Part shown: one piece after another, positions 37,701 to 49,050 of the stretch
How the letters are laid out: every line of letters begins with the position of its first letter
Numbering within the stretch: the stretch's first letter is position 1
Source: Daphnia pulex
Lineage: Eukaryota; Arthropoda; Branchiopoda; Diplostraca; Daphniidae
DNA length: 64,000 nt
Direction of reading: 5' to 3'
NCBI RefSeq assembly: GCF_021134715.1
Contig: NC_060026.1
Location: 3,968,001 to 4,032,000, forward strand
Program-made: the position numbers and the translations under genes
The notes under the pieces: model-generated
What the model was told of the DNA's origin: nothing
What the model saw: the letters and a program-made list of their open reading frames with translations, nothing else
Database searches by the model: none

Positions 37701-40700
37701 TTTCTACTGTCGGAAGAGGGTGACATTTTTCATCCGCTGCAGATGCACGTCCACCAGGACATGACTTTCCCCATGTGCCATTACTTCATTTCATCGTCGC
37801 ATAATACCTATCTGTTGGAGGACCAACTGAGGGGACCTTCGTCGGTGGAAGGCTACGCTCGCGCTCTCCAGAGCGGATGCCGCTGCATCAAAAGTATGAC
37901 GAGAGAAAACAACAGCTAGAGCTGGCTGTGCTTTCACTTTTGATTTGGTTTTGAATAATATTTTCGGCACCGCCAACTGCTGCTGCAAGTGACGCGTCGC
38001 CTTTCCGGACGCTATTGTCACCGTGTGTTTTCTTTGTATTGTTTTCAGTCGACGTGTGGGACGGTCCCGAAACGCCCATTGTCTATCACGGTAACACATT
38101 GACTACCAAAATCGCCTTCTCCGATGTAGTGTCTGTCATCGCCCAATTCGCCTTCGAAGCCTCCAAGTCAGTATCATCCATTTTTCAGATTCAAATGTCC
38201 CATATCTATAGTTTAGACATTTTGGACGGGTGCACAATTGTTTAATCTAGTTTTATCGTGTTACTTTTCGGTTTTATTCGGTTGATTTAGTTCTATTTAG
38301 TTTTATTATTTTTTTTAACCCAAGAAATTTTATTAAACATTCTTTTTTTAAGGCAATTAAAAATTCAATAAAATTCAATAACTTTTTTGGATGATATAAA
38401 TAATATGGATGATAAAATAAATATATAAATTGATTAGACTAAATAAATATCATGTAGTTAACTCGTCTTGTTAAATGAAAAAAAAAAACGACTTTATTTC
38501 TTTTCTTAAGTTTTTTTTTTTTTTTAAACTAAATTATTAAAATTTTAGTTTTAACACTGATGCCATTGTCTTTAATTTTCTCTCATCAAATAAGGTATCC
38601 ACTTTTCGTCCACTTGGAGAACCACTGTTCAATATCGCAACAGAAAACTGCCGCCCGGATCATAACCGAACTCTTTGGATCAGCCCTTCTGAGAGCCTGC
38701 GACAAGCCTCTGACTTCAACCAGTCCGGAAGATCTCGTTGGCAAAATCATCATTTTCGTACATATATAACATTTCCCGTCGACTGTCCGAGTTTTAAGAA
38801 TAGCAACTCACATAAATGATTCTCTATTTTATTTGATCGACATCGCCCAAAACAGGGCAAGAAATTCGGGAGCGATCAGATGGAAGACGGCGGAGAAGTG
38901 ACGGACGAGGACGAAGGAGCCGAAACGAACCGGACCCGAGCCGGGCGGGTGGGGCAAGCCTCGCGTCGGCTGCGGATTTGTCGCGAGCTATCTGATCTGA
39001 TTGCCTTGAATCGTGGCAGCAGCATTAAATTACCCAGCAGTCGCGACAAAAGTAAGAAAAAAAAAAACCTTTTCTTTTTATATTCGTTCATTCTCGTGAG
39101 AGATTTACGACGTTTTAAAACCAAGTCGTGCGTGTGTCTCGATAAAAACCCTCCTCTTATTGCGCATTAATGGAGTCGTTACGGTCGTTATACGTATACA
39201 CTTGCAGTTAATTCATGGACCGGCGACGAGTTTATGGACTTTTTTTTTTCCTTCCTCGTCCTCTTCGGTGCCGTATATAGTTTTTTATTTAGTATAACAA
39301 AACTTCTTTACGTTATAAATATATCTATACTATATGACCTACATTCACGCCCACACACATAGAACAATAAATATAAAGAGTCGGGTTCCCCCCCCAAGGG
39401 GGAGAATATAAGAGAGCTATAGGCGGTCTTTCATCGACTATGGGTGTGTAATGGCGTCACGTCGATATTTTTCGTGTGTGTGTCAGTTCTAATGAACACG
39501 GGGAAAAACATTCAAGTATCAAGGGAGCTGTCTCGGGCGAGGTACAAGCCCGAGCTGCGAGTACTACTACTACTACGCAGAGCCCAGCCAAATTCTGGGA
39601 CTTTAGATATTCCCTCCATGTACAGCACTCGCTTCCTAGAACGTTGTAGTAATCAGAAAGGTCAAAGTTATATATCTGCGACTATATCATCTGACTTTAT
39701 AGCCGTGTAGTATAAGTAGTACTAGACTGGATGCGCAGCTCTCGCCAGAATATTACGTACAGAATTCAAATGTCAACATGTTATCTATGTATGTACAGGG
39801 AGCAATTGATTGTCTATGCAAAGCCATTTAAGAATCTGCTAGAATAACTTTGTGCACTTGTGTGCGCGGGCGGAATAAGAATATATATGTAGGGTAAAAT
39901 AATCCTGATAAGATATCTCAAAAGAAATAAAAAGAAGCTTTAACTGAAATGTTGGACTTGTCTATTGCAGAAATATTGCAGCAGTGCGGCTATTCGCTGA
40001 GTGAAAGCGCAGCGTCTCGATTGCACGCCAGCAGTCCCGGGATGTGGACGGAAATGGTCCAGCGCTCATTGCTGCGCGTCTTCCCCAATGGCAGCCGAGT
40101 CGATTCCAGCAATTTTAGTCCACTAGAATTCTGGAATGCCGGAGTGCCGATGGGTAAGTCGTCCAATGGATTTCCTTTCCTTTTTTCTCGATCCTTTTGG
40201 ACGATTTATCAATCGAACGGATCCCTGACGTCTTTTTCCCGTCGGCTCGGCTGATATTCTTGGCCGGGACGGACGTGAACTTGAACTGGACATGATCCCT
40301 ATTCAGGATCTTAACATTTTGCTTGTATGTCTGTACACAGTTGCGCTCAACTTCCAAACTCCCGGTCTGATGATGGATTTATACGATGGCAAGTTCCGCC
40401 AGAACGGCGGATGCGGATACGTTCTCAAGCCTGCCATGATGCGCCAGCCCGGCTTTAGCGTTCCGTCAAGCCTTAGAGAAAGTGCGCCCATTTCACCGCC
40501 TCAGCTTCTGCGAATCCGGGTACATCAAAATGCTTTTCTATATAACCCCCCCCCCATGTCCATAGATATAGATTTCCGTCATTCATCACGTGTAATGTGG
40601 GGGGCGCCTCTGCGATATCATTTTAACTTTGATTTTTCTTACTCCCGCAGATTATTAGTGGCCAGCAACTGCCCAGGCCAAGAGGTTCGGCTGCCAAGGC

Positions 40701-43340
40701 GACTATTGTCGATCCTTATGTACTTATTCAAATCTATGGCATTCCAATCGACTGTGCCGGTAATGTACAACTCTGAAAAAAATCTATAAAAATATTATAC
40801 CTATACTTTGTTATTTATTTACAGAGAGAAAGACGCGGACGATTCCTGACGAAGGGGATTGTCCCATCTTCGAAGAAAGTCTCGAGTTTTATATTCACCA
40901 TCCGGAAATGGCGCTCATCCGTTTCATTGTTCTGGATGACGAGTTTATCGGCGACGACTTTATCGGCCAGTACACCATTCCATTCCCTTGCATTCGGCCC
41001 GGTAACCTTTTTCGTTTCTTTTTGGGGCTGGTCGTTTACTTAAAAAAGACTCTGTTTATTGACTAACCGTGTGGTTTAATCCTAAACCGACAGGCTACCG
41101 ACATGTTCGATTATTATCCAACTTGGGCGAGGCGCTGGAAAACACGACGCTCTTCGTTCACGTTGCAGTCAGCGAGAAATGGGCGGGAGAGGTATTCGAT
41201 TTGTCAATATATTTCTGGATTTGTATAAATGCGGTATGCTGAATCTCTTGTTCTTCTTGTTCATTTGTTTAATGTTTCAATAGCAGTTATTACCCAAGAA
41301 CCGTAGCAAACACGGCAAGAAACAAGCAGTGATTCGAATGACCGGCTTAAGGCAGCTCGACGAACATTTCAAGGTGCGTATTAAATTAGCCATAATTTGA
41401 ATTGTTTCCTTATAACCCCAAAAATATTAATTTTCCAGTAGAATTGAATTAATATTTTATTCTCGCGTGTCGCGTGTGTGGTGCTCATTACGCTGGCAGG
41501 CACCCAATATGGCACATATATTAGATATAATTAGTCTTTTTTCTTCAATGACAGGGATGCGCACATCCCTATTGAATGTCAGCCGAAAGCTATACACTAT
41601 TAGATAACCAATTTCATTTCTGCCTCCGATTTCCAGAGTTCAATCGGAGCCATGGTGGAATCGTCGAGGGCTCGCAACAACGTTGCCCAGGCGTTATTCG
41701 AGCTCCGCTCCGAATGCGGTCTTCCCATTACGTCCAACGTCAAGCAATGTCTGCGCGTTCTGCTCCAGCGCTTAGCCAATTGCCCGGAAGTCGTCAGCTG
41801 TCAACTCAGCTCAGAGAATGTGGTTCGTTTTTTGTCTTATTATCCAGTTAATAATAATAATATTAGGTCCAATGCAATATTAGGTCTTATAATCATACAA
41901 AGGATATTTTGGGGAGTTTCTAGTCACTTTTCTGATATCTATAAAAGACTTTGGCAGGCTCTTGACTTGTTATCTTGACATCCATAAGAGCATTTAATTA
42001 GCTGGATACTATTAAATGGACGTTGATGGCTGGAGGGGGGGGGGGGGAAACATGTGTTAATTATAGACCTAGTGGCAATGCTTTGTACTGTCAGGAAAAA
42101 AAATATGTATAGAAATAAAAGTAGCTATTATGAGTCTCTATACTGATTGACGTCATACCTAATCAATATTCTTATTAAGACTGTGTGTACTTTGAAAATG
42201 GCCTTCACAGTCGAGGCTTATCGTGTTTTTGCAGCAATGTCTGGTATCCAACCATTCATCAAGCTGACGTTTCACTTGCTGGGTGTCATTTAAACTTACA
42301 GACTATATATATAGTATGAGAAATCATTTGGGAATGTGAGTTGTTGGGAGTTACATGGCGCAGCACAGTCTAACTTTGTGTGTGTTTACCTTTATTTGTC
42401 ACCTAGTTTCCCGTTTTGAAAATTGAGACCAATAGCGGAGGCGGCGTGAGCAGCGGCGGCAACGGATTGGGCAACTTACCAACACCTCTGTACCGTACGC
42501 TGGTGGCCTTTGAGAAATCGATACTGGAATGCCACTTTTTGAGGGACAAGAGCCCTGCCATCTTACGTGAGTTGGAAGAAGTCCTGCAGGCCCTGTCCCA
42601 ATTTCCCGACCATCTCGACACCCTGATCGAACAGGCCGGATTAAAAGGAAAGCAATCGGCTCGGGTCTACGACGTCCACGGATGGAACCTAAGCCTCATC
42701 ACCACTCACGTGGAATTACTCCGTCAGTGCCAAAGGGATTGCGGATTCATCCTCGATCAGGTATTATTATTATTATGACCCACCCAATCCGTCATACAAG
42801 TGTCTAGAAAATAAAAACACAAAATTCGGTTATATCTGATAGATCCGGAGCGCCAACATTTCGCTGGACGGATTGATCCGACACAATTCTGAGCGATGCT
42901 CCCAGCATCTTCAGGTGGTGTTGTCGTCGTCATCCGGATTCGGGACTGGCGATGAATCAGGAGGCGGTCCGCTATCTTCGACGTCATCGCCGGCCCGCTC
43001 CAACGGCAACGCTGCCCACTTGCAGCTCTCCAGATGCACCACGTCACCGATGCAGGCGAATAGTGAAGACGTTCAGAAGCTGTCCGAGCCCAAGTTGAAG
43101 GGAATCCTGAAAAAATCCAGCTCGGCTCAAGACATTACAGCCCCGACGGATGGGTACGTAATAACATCTAATCACGCTGGCTCAGCAGCCGCCGCAACAG
43201 CAGGCCATAGCCCCCACAACCTGTACAACAGCAGTCCCAGTCCAAGTGGTAGTAGCTGTACCGTAGCGCCGCTTGCATCCATGGCCAGCAGCATTAGCAG
43301 TAACAGCAGCGATGACGGTGCAGCCACATCGGCTTCTTAG
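22776..43340 (+). CDS. PLCL: Phospholipase C-like protein (PLCL/PRIP family)
   Basis: PH, EF-hand-like, PLC X and Y, and C2 domains in PLC-delta order; vertebrate PRIPs are catalytically inactive, bind inositol phosphates and modulate GABA-A receptor traffic. Exons: 22776-23070, 26683-26832, 29642-29941, 34317-34537, 35006-35182, 35700-35793, 37690-37893, 38049-38166, 38595-38757, 38856-39051, 39971-40153, 40341-40519, 40651-40759, 40825-41001, 41094-41191, 41284-41373, 41637-41822, 42407-42760, 42843-43340; all phases fit, 1263 residues. PRIP hallmarks are [16 protein letters not shown] in the PH domain and GEVTDEDEG after the X domain. X domain: SSHNTYL (H450, N451), D482, YHG (H494) and LENHCS (E528) are kept, but the glutamate before D482 is K480 and the first substrate lysine is F574. 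Y domain has LNFQTPG and [11 protein letters not shown]2 has [10 protein letters not shown]. Poly-Q near residue 15 and poly-Ala in exon 3 are low-complexity. Introns 1-3 and 6 are 1.9-4.4 kb, unlike the rest. Confidence 0.92.
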
Positions 43341-43748
43341 GTATTGAATCCACACTCTCTCTGGATGGATGCGATCCATCCGCATCCATCCACGCGTCAT
43401 ACCCTGCTCATTTCGTCGATTGTTCGATTTCATAACCATTCCATCAAAAGATACAATGCTGCTTCCTTCAATAAGGACTTTGGGACACCTTCCTATATAA
43501 TCACGACACGTTTGATTCAGTCATCGCCACCGAATCATTCCGGCCTATTCATTGAAGAGTGCAATAGTGCATTTTGAGTAGATATAGGCCTTCATAATAT
43601 TACTTCACTAGTCCATCTAGTCTCTCCTTTTTTTGGTTGCCGTTCTCAATGGATATTTTTGTTTGTTCTTTTTATTTTTGGTTGTCGTTTCTGGTACCGT
43701 AGTTTGTCTGTTAGCCAAAATTTGATAAATTTCAGGGTTGTTAATATC

Positions 43749-43922
43749 GCAAAAAATAAGTATTTCCGATTGCGATAGCGATATTGGTGTTTTTTTTTAT
43801 TGCCGACTATCGAACGATGAAGTTTCAAAAAAGTATCGGTGCGATAATCGCCGATAGTCGCCGATACTTTTTACAACGTTGCAAAAAAAATTACAAATTT
43901 ATTAAATTTGTAATTTTTTTTG
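43749..43922. repeat. Repeat remnant with CGATAGTCGCCGATAC words and a 41-nt palindrome
   Basis: Several copies of CGATA/GATAGTCGCC words precede a palindrome with perfect 20-bp arms (43882-43901 and 43903-43922) around one central base. The pattern resembles the ends of a decayed hAT-like DNA element, but no target duplication was found. Confidence 0.5.
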
Positions 43923-45759
43923 TCAACCACATACGCCTCCTCTCCCTCCTCGTTGATGAATTTCTATTCAAAGGAATTTATTCGTATCAAATTCTATTTA
44001 TTGCTCTCTGTACAAATGCTTAACATCCCTATGCTATCCTAATGCTGGACTTGGCACCTGTTTTGATGTGATACTCTTTTTGATTTTGTATTTAACCGTT
44101 CGAGTGCTTCTCTGTTCTCTGTGCTGTTGAAAGCCAGTCGCCTGTATGTTTGCCGATAAAACAGCAGCCGACTTTCTTTTGATTAGCTCGTGATGGTCTC
44201 ATTGCTGACGACGAATGAGTTGATCTTAATTTTTAATCTAAGACAAATTTTGTTTTTTCCTCCCCCCGTTTATCGTGCTTACTAAACGTTCAAACGCTCA
44301 CTGAAACTGGGATGGTCTCTCAAATTGAATATATGTGCGGACGAAACATCCTCAGCTACGTACCGTGCCCGCCAAAGGAGTATCCGGAAGAGGAAGACTG
44401 AAGCGCCTCTGTTTCACTCTTGACAAGTTGACATTCAGTCAATGACACTGTGTGTCTGTTTTTGTCACAACAACAAAAAAAGAAAAAAACTAGTCTTATT
44501 TCAACACGGAACAAACAATTGTAAGAATGAATCATTCATGTTGATCGTGCGCCGCCCTGTCGTGCGTCCAAGAATAATGACGATGTTCTAGTTCAAAGAT
44601 ATAATATATTGGTTGAATATTACGTTATACCTAGCTATTATTATTATGACTGTCTGTATATCATTCATTCAAAAAGGAAAGCGTGTGACATGTACACGAC
44701 TTGTTAACGCGTCAATAGCGAAATCTAATTTCAAGTCTGAAATGACTTTTTTGTGTCTTTTATTTATTTCTAATAGTCCAACCGTACTCAAATTCTCACC
44801 AGTATAACCCCTTCCGCCCTTCGCATGGCTGGGATCCCCCTGATTGGCCTGATATTCTTGAAAATACGTTACGTTATTGCGCGGTCGCAATCATCTTCAT
44901 TTTTTGGTTTTTATAAAATGTTGTCTGCATGGTCCGAAATTGCTGGTTAGAGGGCTGATTGAGGTTAGATATCGCATACCTTTATTTAATTTCGAAATCT
45001 GGTCGTTTCTCTTTCAACAAAGCCTTCCAACGAATTCTCTATTACAAGGAAGTGTATACAGTTCTTATTTGAGAAAAATCGCTTCCAACGTGCACTGAAT
45101 CATAAGTTTTCAACCTGAGCAGTTTGTCTGATGGATATTGCAAAATTGATGATAACGGCTTGATAATTAACCAAGGCGAATGCCGTTTTTTACACAAAAA
45201 GCTACAGGACAGCTACTCCATCTTTGATGAGCTTCCACTGGCTCAATTCGGTATCCTATATCAGTTTCCAATAAAAACGCTTTTCTAATTAATATATATT
45301 ACATAATTGTAATTTCATCTTGACTTTGCCTCCATACAGGTAGTCGGTTTCGCGGGCGACTACACACATAATAATAAATGACGTATCGTCCAAACCGAGC
45401 CTGTATCTGTGTAGTTCGAGAAGCTCCTCGGAGATCAGTTTTCAGTCAACGGATCTAATCAATAATGAACCCAAACCTGAGAAGCTTGTTTTATGCATTT
45501 GCACTCCTATTCGAATATCCCACCATTCAAAATGGCAGTCAGGTGATTGGTCCTATTTTATTTGACCTGTTCTATAACATAAACGTTGACTTAAGTTAAT
45601 TACGACGTATCACCAGATGCACTGATAGTGATTCATGAGGATCAAAAATATCATAATTTTGAGACATTTTCTGTCATTGAGACATTTTCTCCCCCAAAAT
45701 TAGTTCAAAATAAAAAATAAATTATTGAAAAATAACTGTTGGTGAGATTTAAATAAATC

Positions 45760-45804
45760 TTACAGAAATCGATAGCTCTTGACAAAATCTATCGATTTCT
45801 GTAA
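45760..45804. repeat. Inverted repeat: 16-bp perfect stem, 13-nt loop
   Basis: TTACAGAAATCGATAG at 45760-45775 is the exact reverse complement of 45789-45804. With one mismatch the stem extends about five further pairs outward. Confidence 0.8.
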
Positions 45805-46346
45805 AATTTAAGTGGAACTTATTTCAATTAAACGTAGTATAAGTTCTGTAATAGCTCTGATTATAAACTATAAAGAACTATAACTCTAATAATATAAACT
45901 ATAAAGAAACATGACGGTCGACCAGCACAGAACATTTTTTTACGGCTCTGCAGGTTTTCGCAATAAAAAAAAAATCTTGATATTAAAAGCCCGCGTGGAT
46001 AATTCAATAAGAAGTAAATCATTTTTCGTTGTGAAGGATTTCTTAAAAATGTAACAAATCACGGAAATAGCTACAATTAAGCGTATTCAAATTTAAAACA
46101 ATTTACAGGCTGGTATAGTGTCAAATTCAAGCCAAGCGTACTTTTATCGGTACAAATTACGAGATAAGGGATTGTCGCAAGTTCGTTTTTTTTTCTGAAT
46201 ATTATTGTTTAAATTGTTAGTTAACGAAAAATCAAATTTAAAAATAATTTTGTTCAGTTGATTTTCCCCAAATCTACAATAAATCGCCATTTGGACAACT
46301 GCGGAGCAAGTTTCCGGGAACGGAGGGCAATATAAACGACCACTAG

Positions 46347-47231
46347 ATGAAGCGGACTATCATCAAACTAAAACTTGATTTCAACATGACGAACTTCGAA
46401 AAAATGAAAAACCAATTTTCAAAGATGACTAGATTCTTGAAATCTAAAAAAGATTTTGTTGTATTCTTCATGCTCCTCATTGTGTGGATTTGTTTGCTGT
46501 GTCTTGTCAAGATACCTGACCATCAATCAGACACGGAGATTCGAGTTAAAATAATATGCAACGACATCAGTTCCATCAACTACCCAATGGCATCGGGGAG
46601 AAGGACATCGTTGAAAAAAATGTGCATTATGTCTGGAATAATTTGGCACAGTTGCCTCAATATGGCCATTATTTCCATCGCTGTAAAAGAAAGACTGGAA
46701 AGAGCGGAAAGCTTGCAGGCGTCTCTCAAGTTATACGGTCGCGCTCTGCTTTGGATTGCAACGATATTTACTGGATCCGTTTTCGTCTGGTTGTGGGGTA
46801 TTAACAATCACTATTCCGAAACAAGATTGGCTCCAAACTTCTTGGCCGCCTGCCGACCACTCGATCTCCCTTGCAGTCCCGACAGCCCTATTGTTTGGGT
46901 GGAGTGTACAAGACGTGCTGAAATGTGGATGCCAGCCCTATCCAATTCGCTGCCCACCTTAGCGGCAGTAGAAGCTTACCTGATGGTTATAACGGTCATA
47001 CAAATAGTGCACTACTGTCCCTGGAGCATAATTTCCTGGAGCCTGATGATGCCCCCCATCACTGTAGCGTTAGTGTGTTTGGGTTTTACCGTGACCACCG
47101 GCTACTGCGTCATCTACTGCAACGAAGCAAGCTTCAACACTGATTTCGTTTCTGGCTACATCAAGAGCTTGATTGTGGCTTGTGTGTGGGGATACTATAG
47201 TATACTGGACTTCCGAAGATCCATCAAATGA
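46347..47231 (+). CDS. Intronless PAP2/lipid phosphate phosphatase-like membrane protein, catalytic motifs lost
   Basis: 294 residues in one exon, with several hydrophobic segments (about 40-58, 92-110, 130-150, 210-235, 238-258, 270-285). The second half can be laid along lipid phosphate phosphatases: RLAPNFLAACRP in place of GRLRPHFLAVC, then a CX-rich loop, then MWMPALSNSLPTLAAVEAY where the family has the PSGH motif, and NEASFNTDFVSGY where it has HHWSDVLAG. None of the catalytic histidines or the arginine signature remains, so phosphatase activity is not expected. The ATG at 46347 is the first in frame; a second Met lies at 46386. A polyadenylation signal AATAAA is at 47473. The family assignment rests on weak similarity read by eye. 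A divergent PAP2 paralogue or a decaying retrocopy are both possible. Confidence 0.55.
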   Translation: MKRTIIKLKLDFNMTNFEKMKNQFSKMTRFLKSKKDFVVFFMLLIVWICLLCLVKIPDHQSDTEIRVKIICNDISSINYPMASGRRTSLKKMCIMSGIIWHSCLNMAIISIAVKERLERAESLQASLKLYGRALLWIATIFTGSVFVWLWGINNHYSETRLAPNFLAACRPLDLPCSPDSPIVWVECTRRAEMWMPALSNSLPTLAAVEAYLMVITVIQIVHYCPWSIISWSLMMPPITVALVCLGFTVTTGYCVIYCNEASFNTDFVSGYIKSLIVACVWGYYSILDFRRSIK

Positions 47232-47472
47232 TCTTCCACGCTTTTGGAATGACGTGCCGAGGAAAGAAATCATACCCGGAAAAGGACAACTCCCTACATC
47301 AAATTCGATACCTTCGCCACACCAACCTCAAGCGACAACATCAGGAACAACAGCCGGGCTTCAGTAGAAAATGTCAAGCCGCCACCTCAGGAAATGCACA
47401 TCATTGCAAAGATACAATATTAACAGTTGGCAATACCAATATTTCTTCTCAGATTTAACTGTGTGATGATCA

Positions 47473-47478
47473 AATAAA
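47473..47478 (+). terminator. Polyadenylation signal AATAAA
   Basis: AATAAA about 240 bp after the stop codon of the PAP2-like gene, followed by a T/GT-rich stretch (TTTGTTTGTTTG), as expected for a cleavage and polyadenylation site. Confidence 0.5.
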
Positions 47479-49050
47479 ATTCTTTTCAAGCTCACTATAG
47501 TTTGTTTGTTTGTTTTTAATTATTCAGTAGGGATATGCAAATTTCAACAGGAAGTTGAAATGTATGATTCACAGCGTTTGAAAAGACGGATTCTGGTGAG
47601 GGCATTTATTTGTTAAAAGAAGAAATACATCCATCAGAGTCCAAGACCCGTTTAACTAGGAACGGATTTTTGCTAACCAAGTTTCGCTAAATAACATTAA
47701 TAGAACATAGATCGTCGTGGGAAAGCTTTTTTTTAAATTTTTTCATTGGCTGAGGTCATAAGTCCATCTATCGATTTTTTAAACGACAGATTCATTCTGC
47801 TTTGGATCGTCGCTTTCGACCGTAAATTTATTCTAAACTACTTTCAAAGCACTTTTGTCGAAAGCAATTACTTTCGAAGGGCGCAATTCGACAGCACCCT
47901 CGCCAGTAATTCCTATTTTAGCTTATTTCGTCGGGAAGCATTAAGTGAAATTAAATTTAATGTATACAGGAACCGACTTCTAAAATGATAATCGATTTTC
48001 AAGTGAGCACTTACAAAGGATATGTTTATATGCTGTGGTCGTGGGCCATCCACTTGGATAGAAGATTAGGAGATCGTTCAAAATTGCAATATACTAGCAC
48101 ACATATTTCTTACGTAGCTAAAAGCCAAATCGTTTGGTATTTGTAAGATAATATAATCAACTACCAAACGAGTTTGATTTAAAAGCGAATCAACTACGGA
48201 AGAAACAAATTGTCGTAGCCAAAGAACAAGAAATAACAACCATCGCCACGACAATCACAGGAACCAAACGCCACTGTACGACGTCACAAGACCACAAAAG
48301 TGTCACAACGACGAAAAATAAAAGTTTCAGCATAGCCGACGTGCCGATCCAACCAACCGCTCCCAGATGGGAACAAACTCACTCTTGCGGAAATCGATTA
48401 CGTAGTGTGCGGCATAATCTTAGGCATTTGTCTAGTTACAAATGCAATAAGGGGTTTTACAAGAAGAAGCGGGATAGTCGTACATCTGTCCAATGGATTC
48501 TGAAGACTGTGGAGGATAGGGAAACGATCCTTCGTAGAGTTGCTGTGACTTTCACCGAAAATCAACGACCAGGTGAAAAAGATCAAGTGGGCCAAGGTTT
48601 GCCAGGGATCGAATGTCACGAGCAGCAGCCCGAATTGGAGCCCGAAAGTTAGCGAACAAAACACCAACGACGTCAACCTCCCAAAGCTTCGTCGATGGAA
48701 TCAAATATCGATACAATACGAAAATAAAGTGCTTCCTCCGAAGGAAGCTGAAATTAGTAATCAAAGATCCGATAAGTTATATGAAATCGAGATATGAAAT
48801 AAATACCTTGGCGATATCACCGTATTGTCGTCAAAAAATTGTTGAAATCAGGTTCCACTAATAACCTACCTGCAATCAGGGCGAAAACGTTCCGCGGCCA
48901 ACTGTGCTGACGTCAATACAAATCAATAAGGAATTGCCAAATTATGAATAACTGGCACTTTCACAGAACACCAAATAAAGCAAACGTTTTCTCCATCAAA
49001 TATCCAACCTAATGTATAATTACTTTGACTGGGGTAGCAAAACGGCGGGA
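47479..49050. other. Intergenic between the PAP2-like gene and RARS2
   Basis: Open frames at 47746-47988 and 48341-48860 show no recognisable domain and overlap in several frames. They could be old coding debris. Nothing is annotated as a gene. Confidence 0.35.

Larger units (their letters stand above)
43341..46346. other. Intergenic after PLCL
   Basis: PLCL 3' UTR followed by AT-rich sequence. It holds the palindrome at 43882-43922, the inverted repeat at 45760-45804 and two short open frames (44312-44401 and one opening near 45463, MNPNLRSLFYAFALLFEY) that are not supported as genes. Confidence 0.4.
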
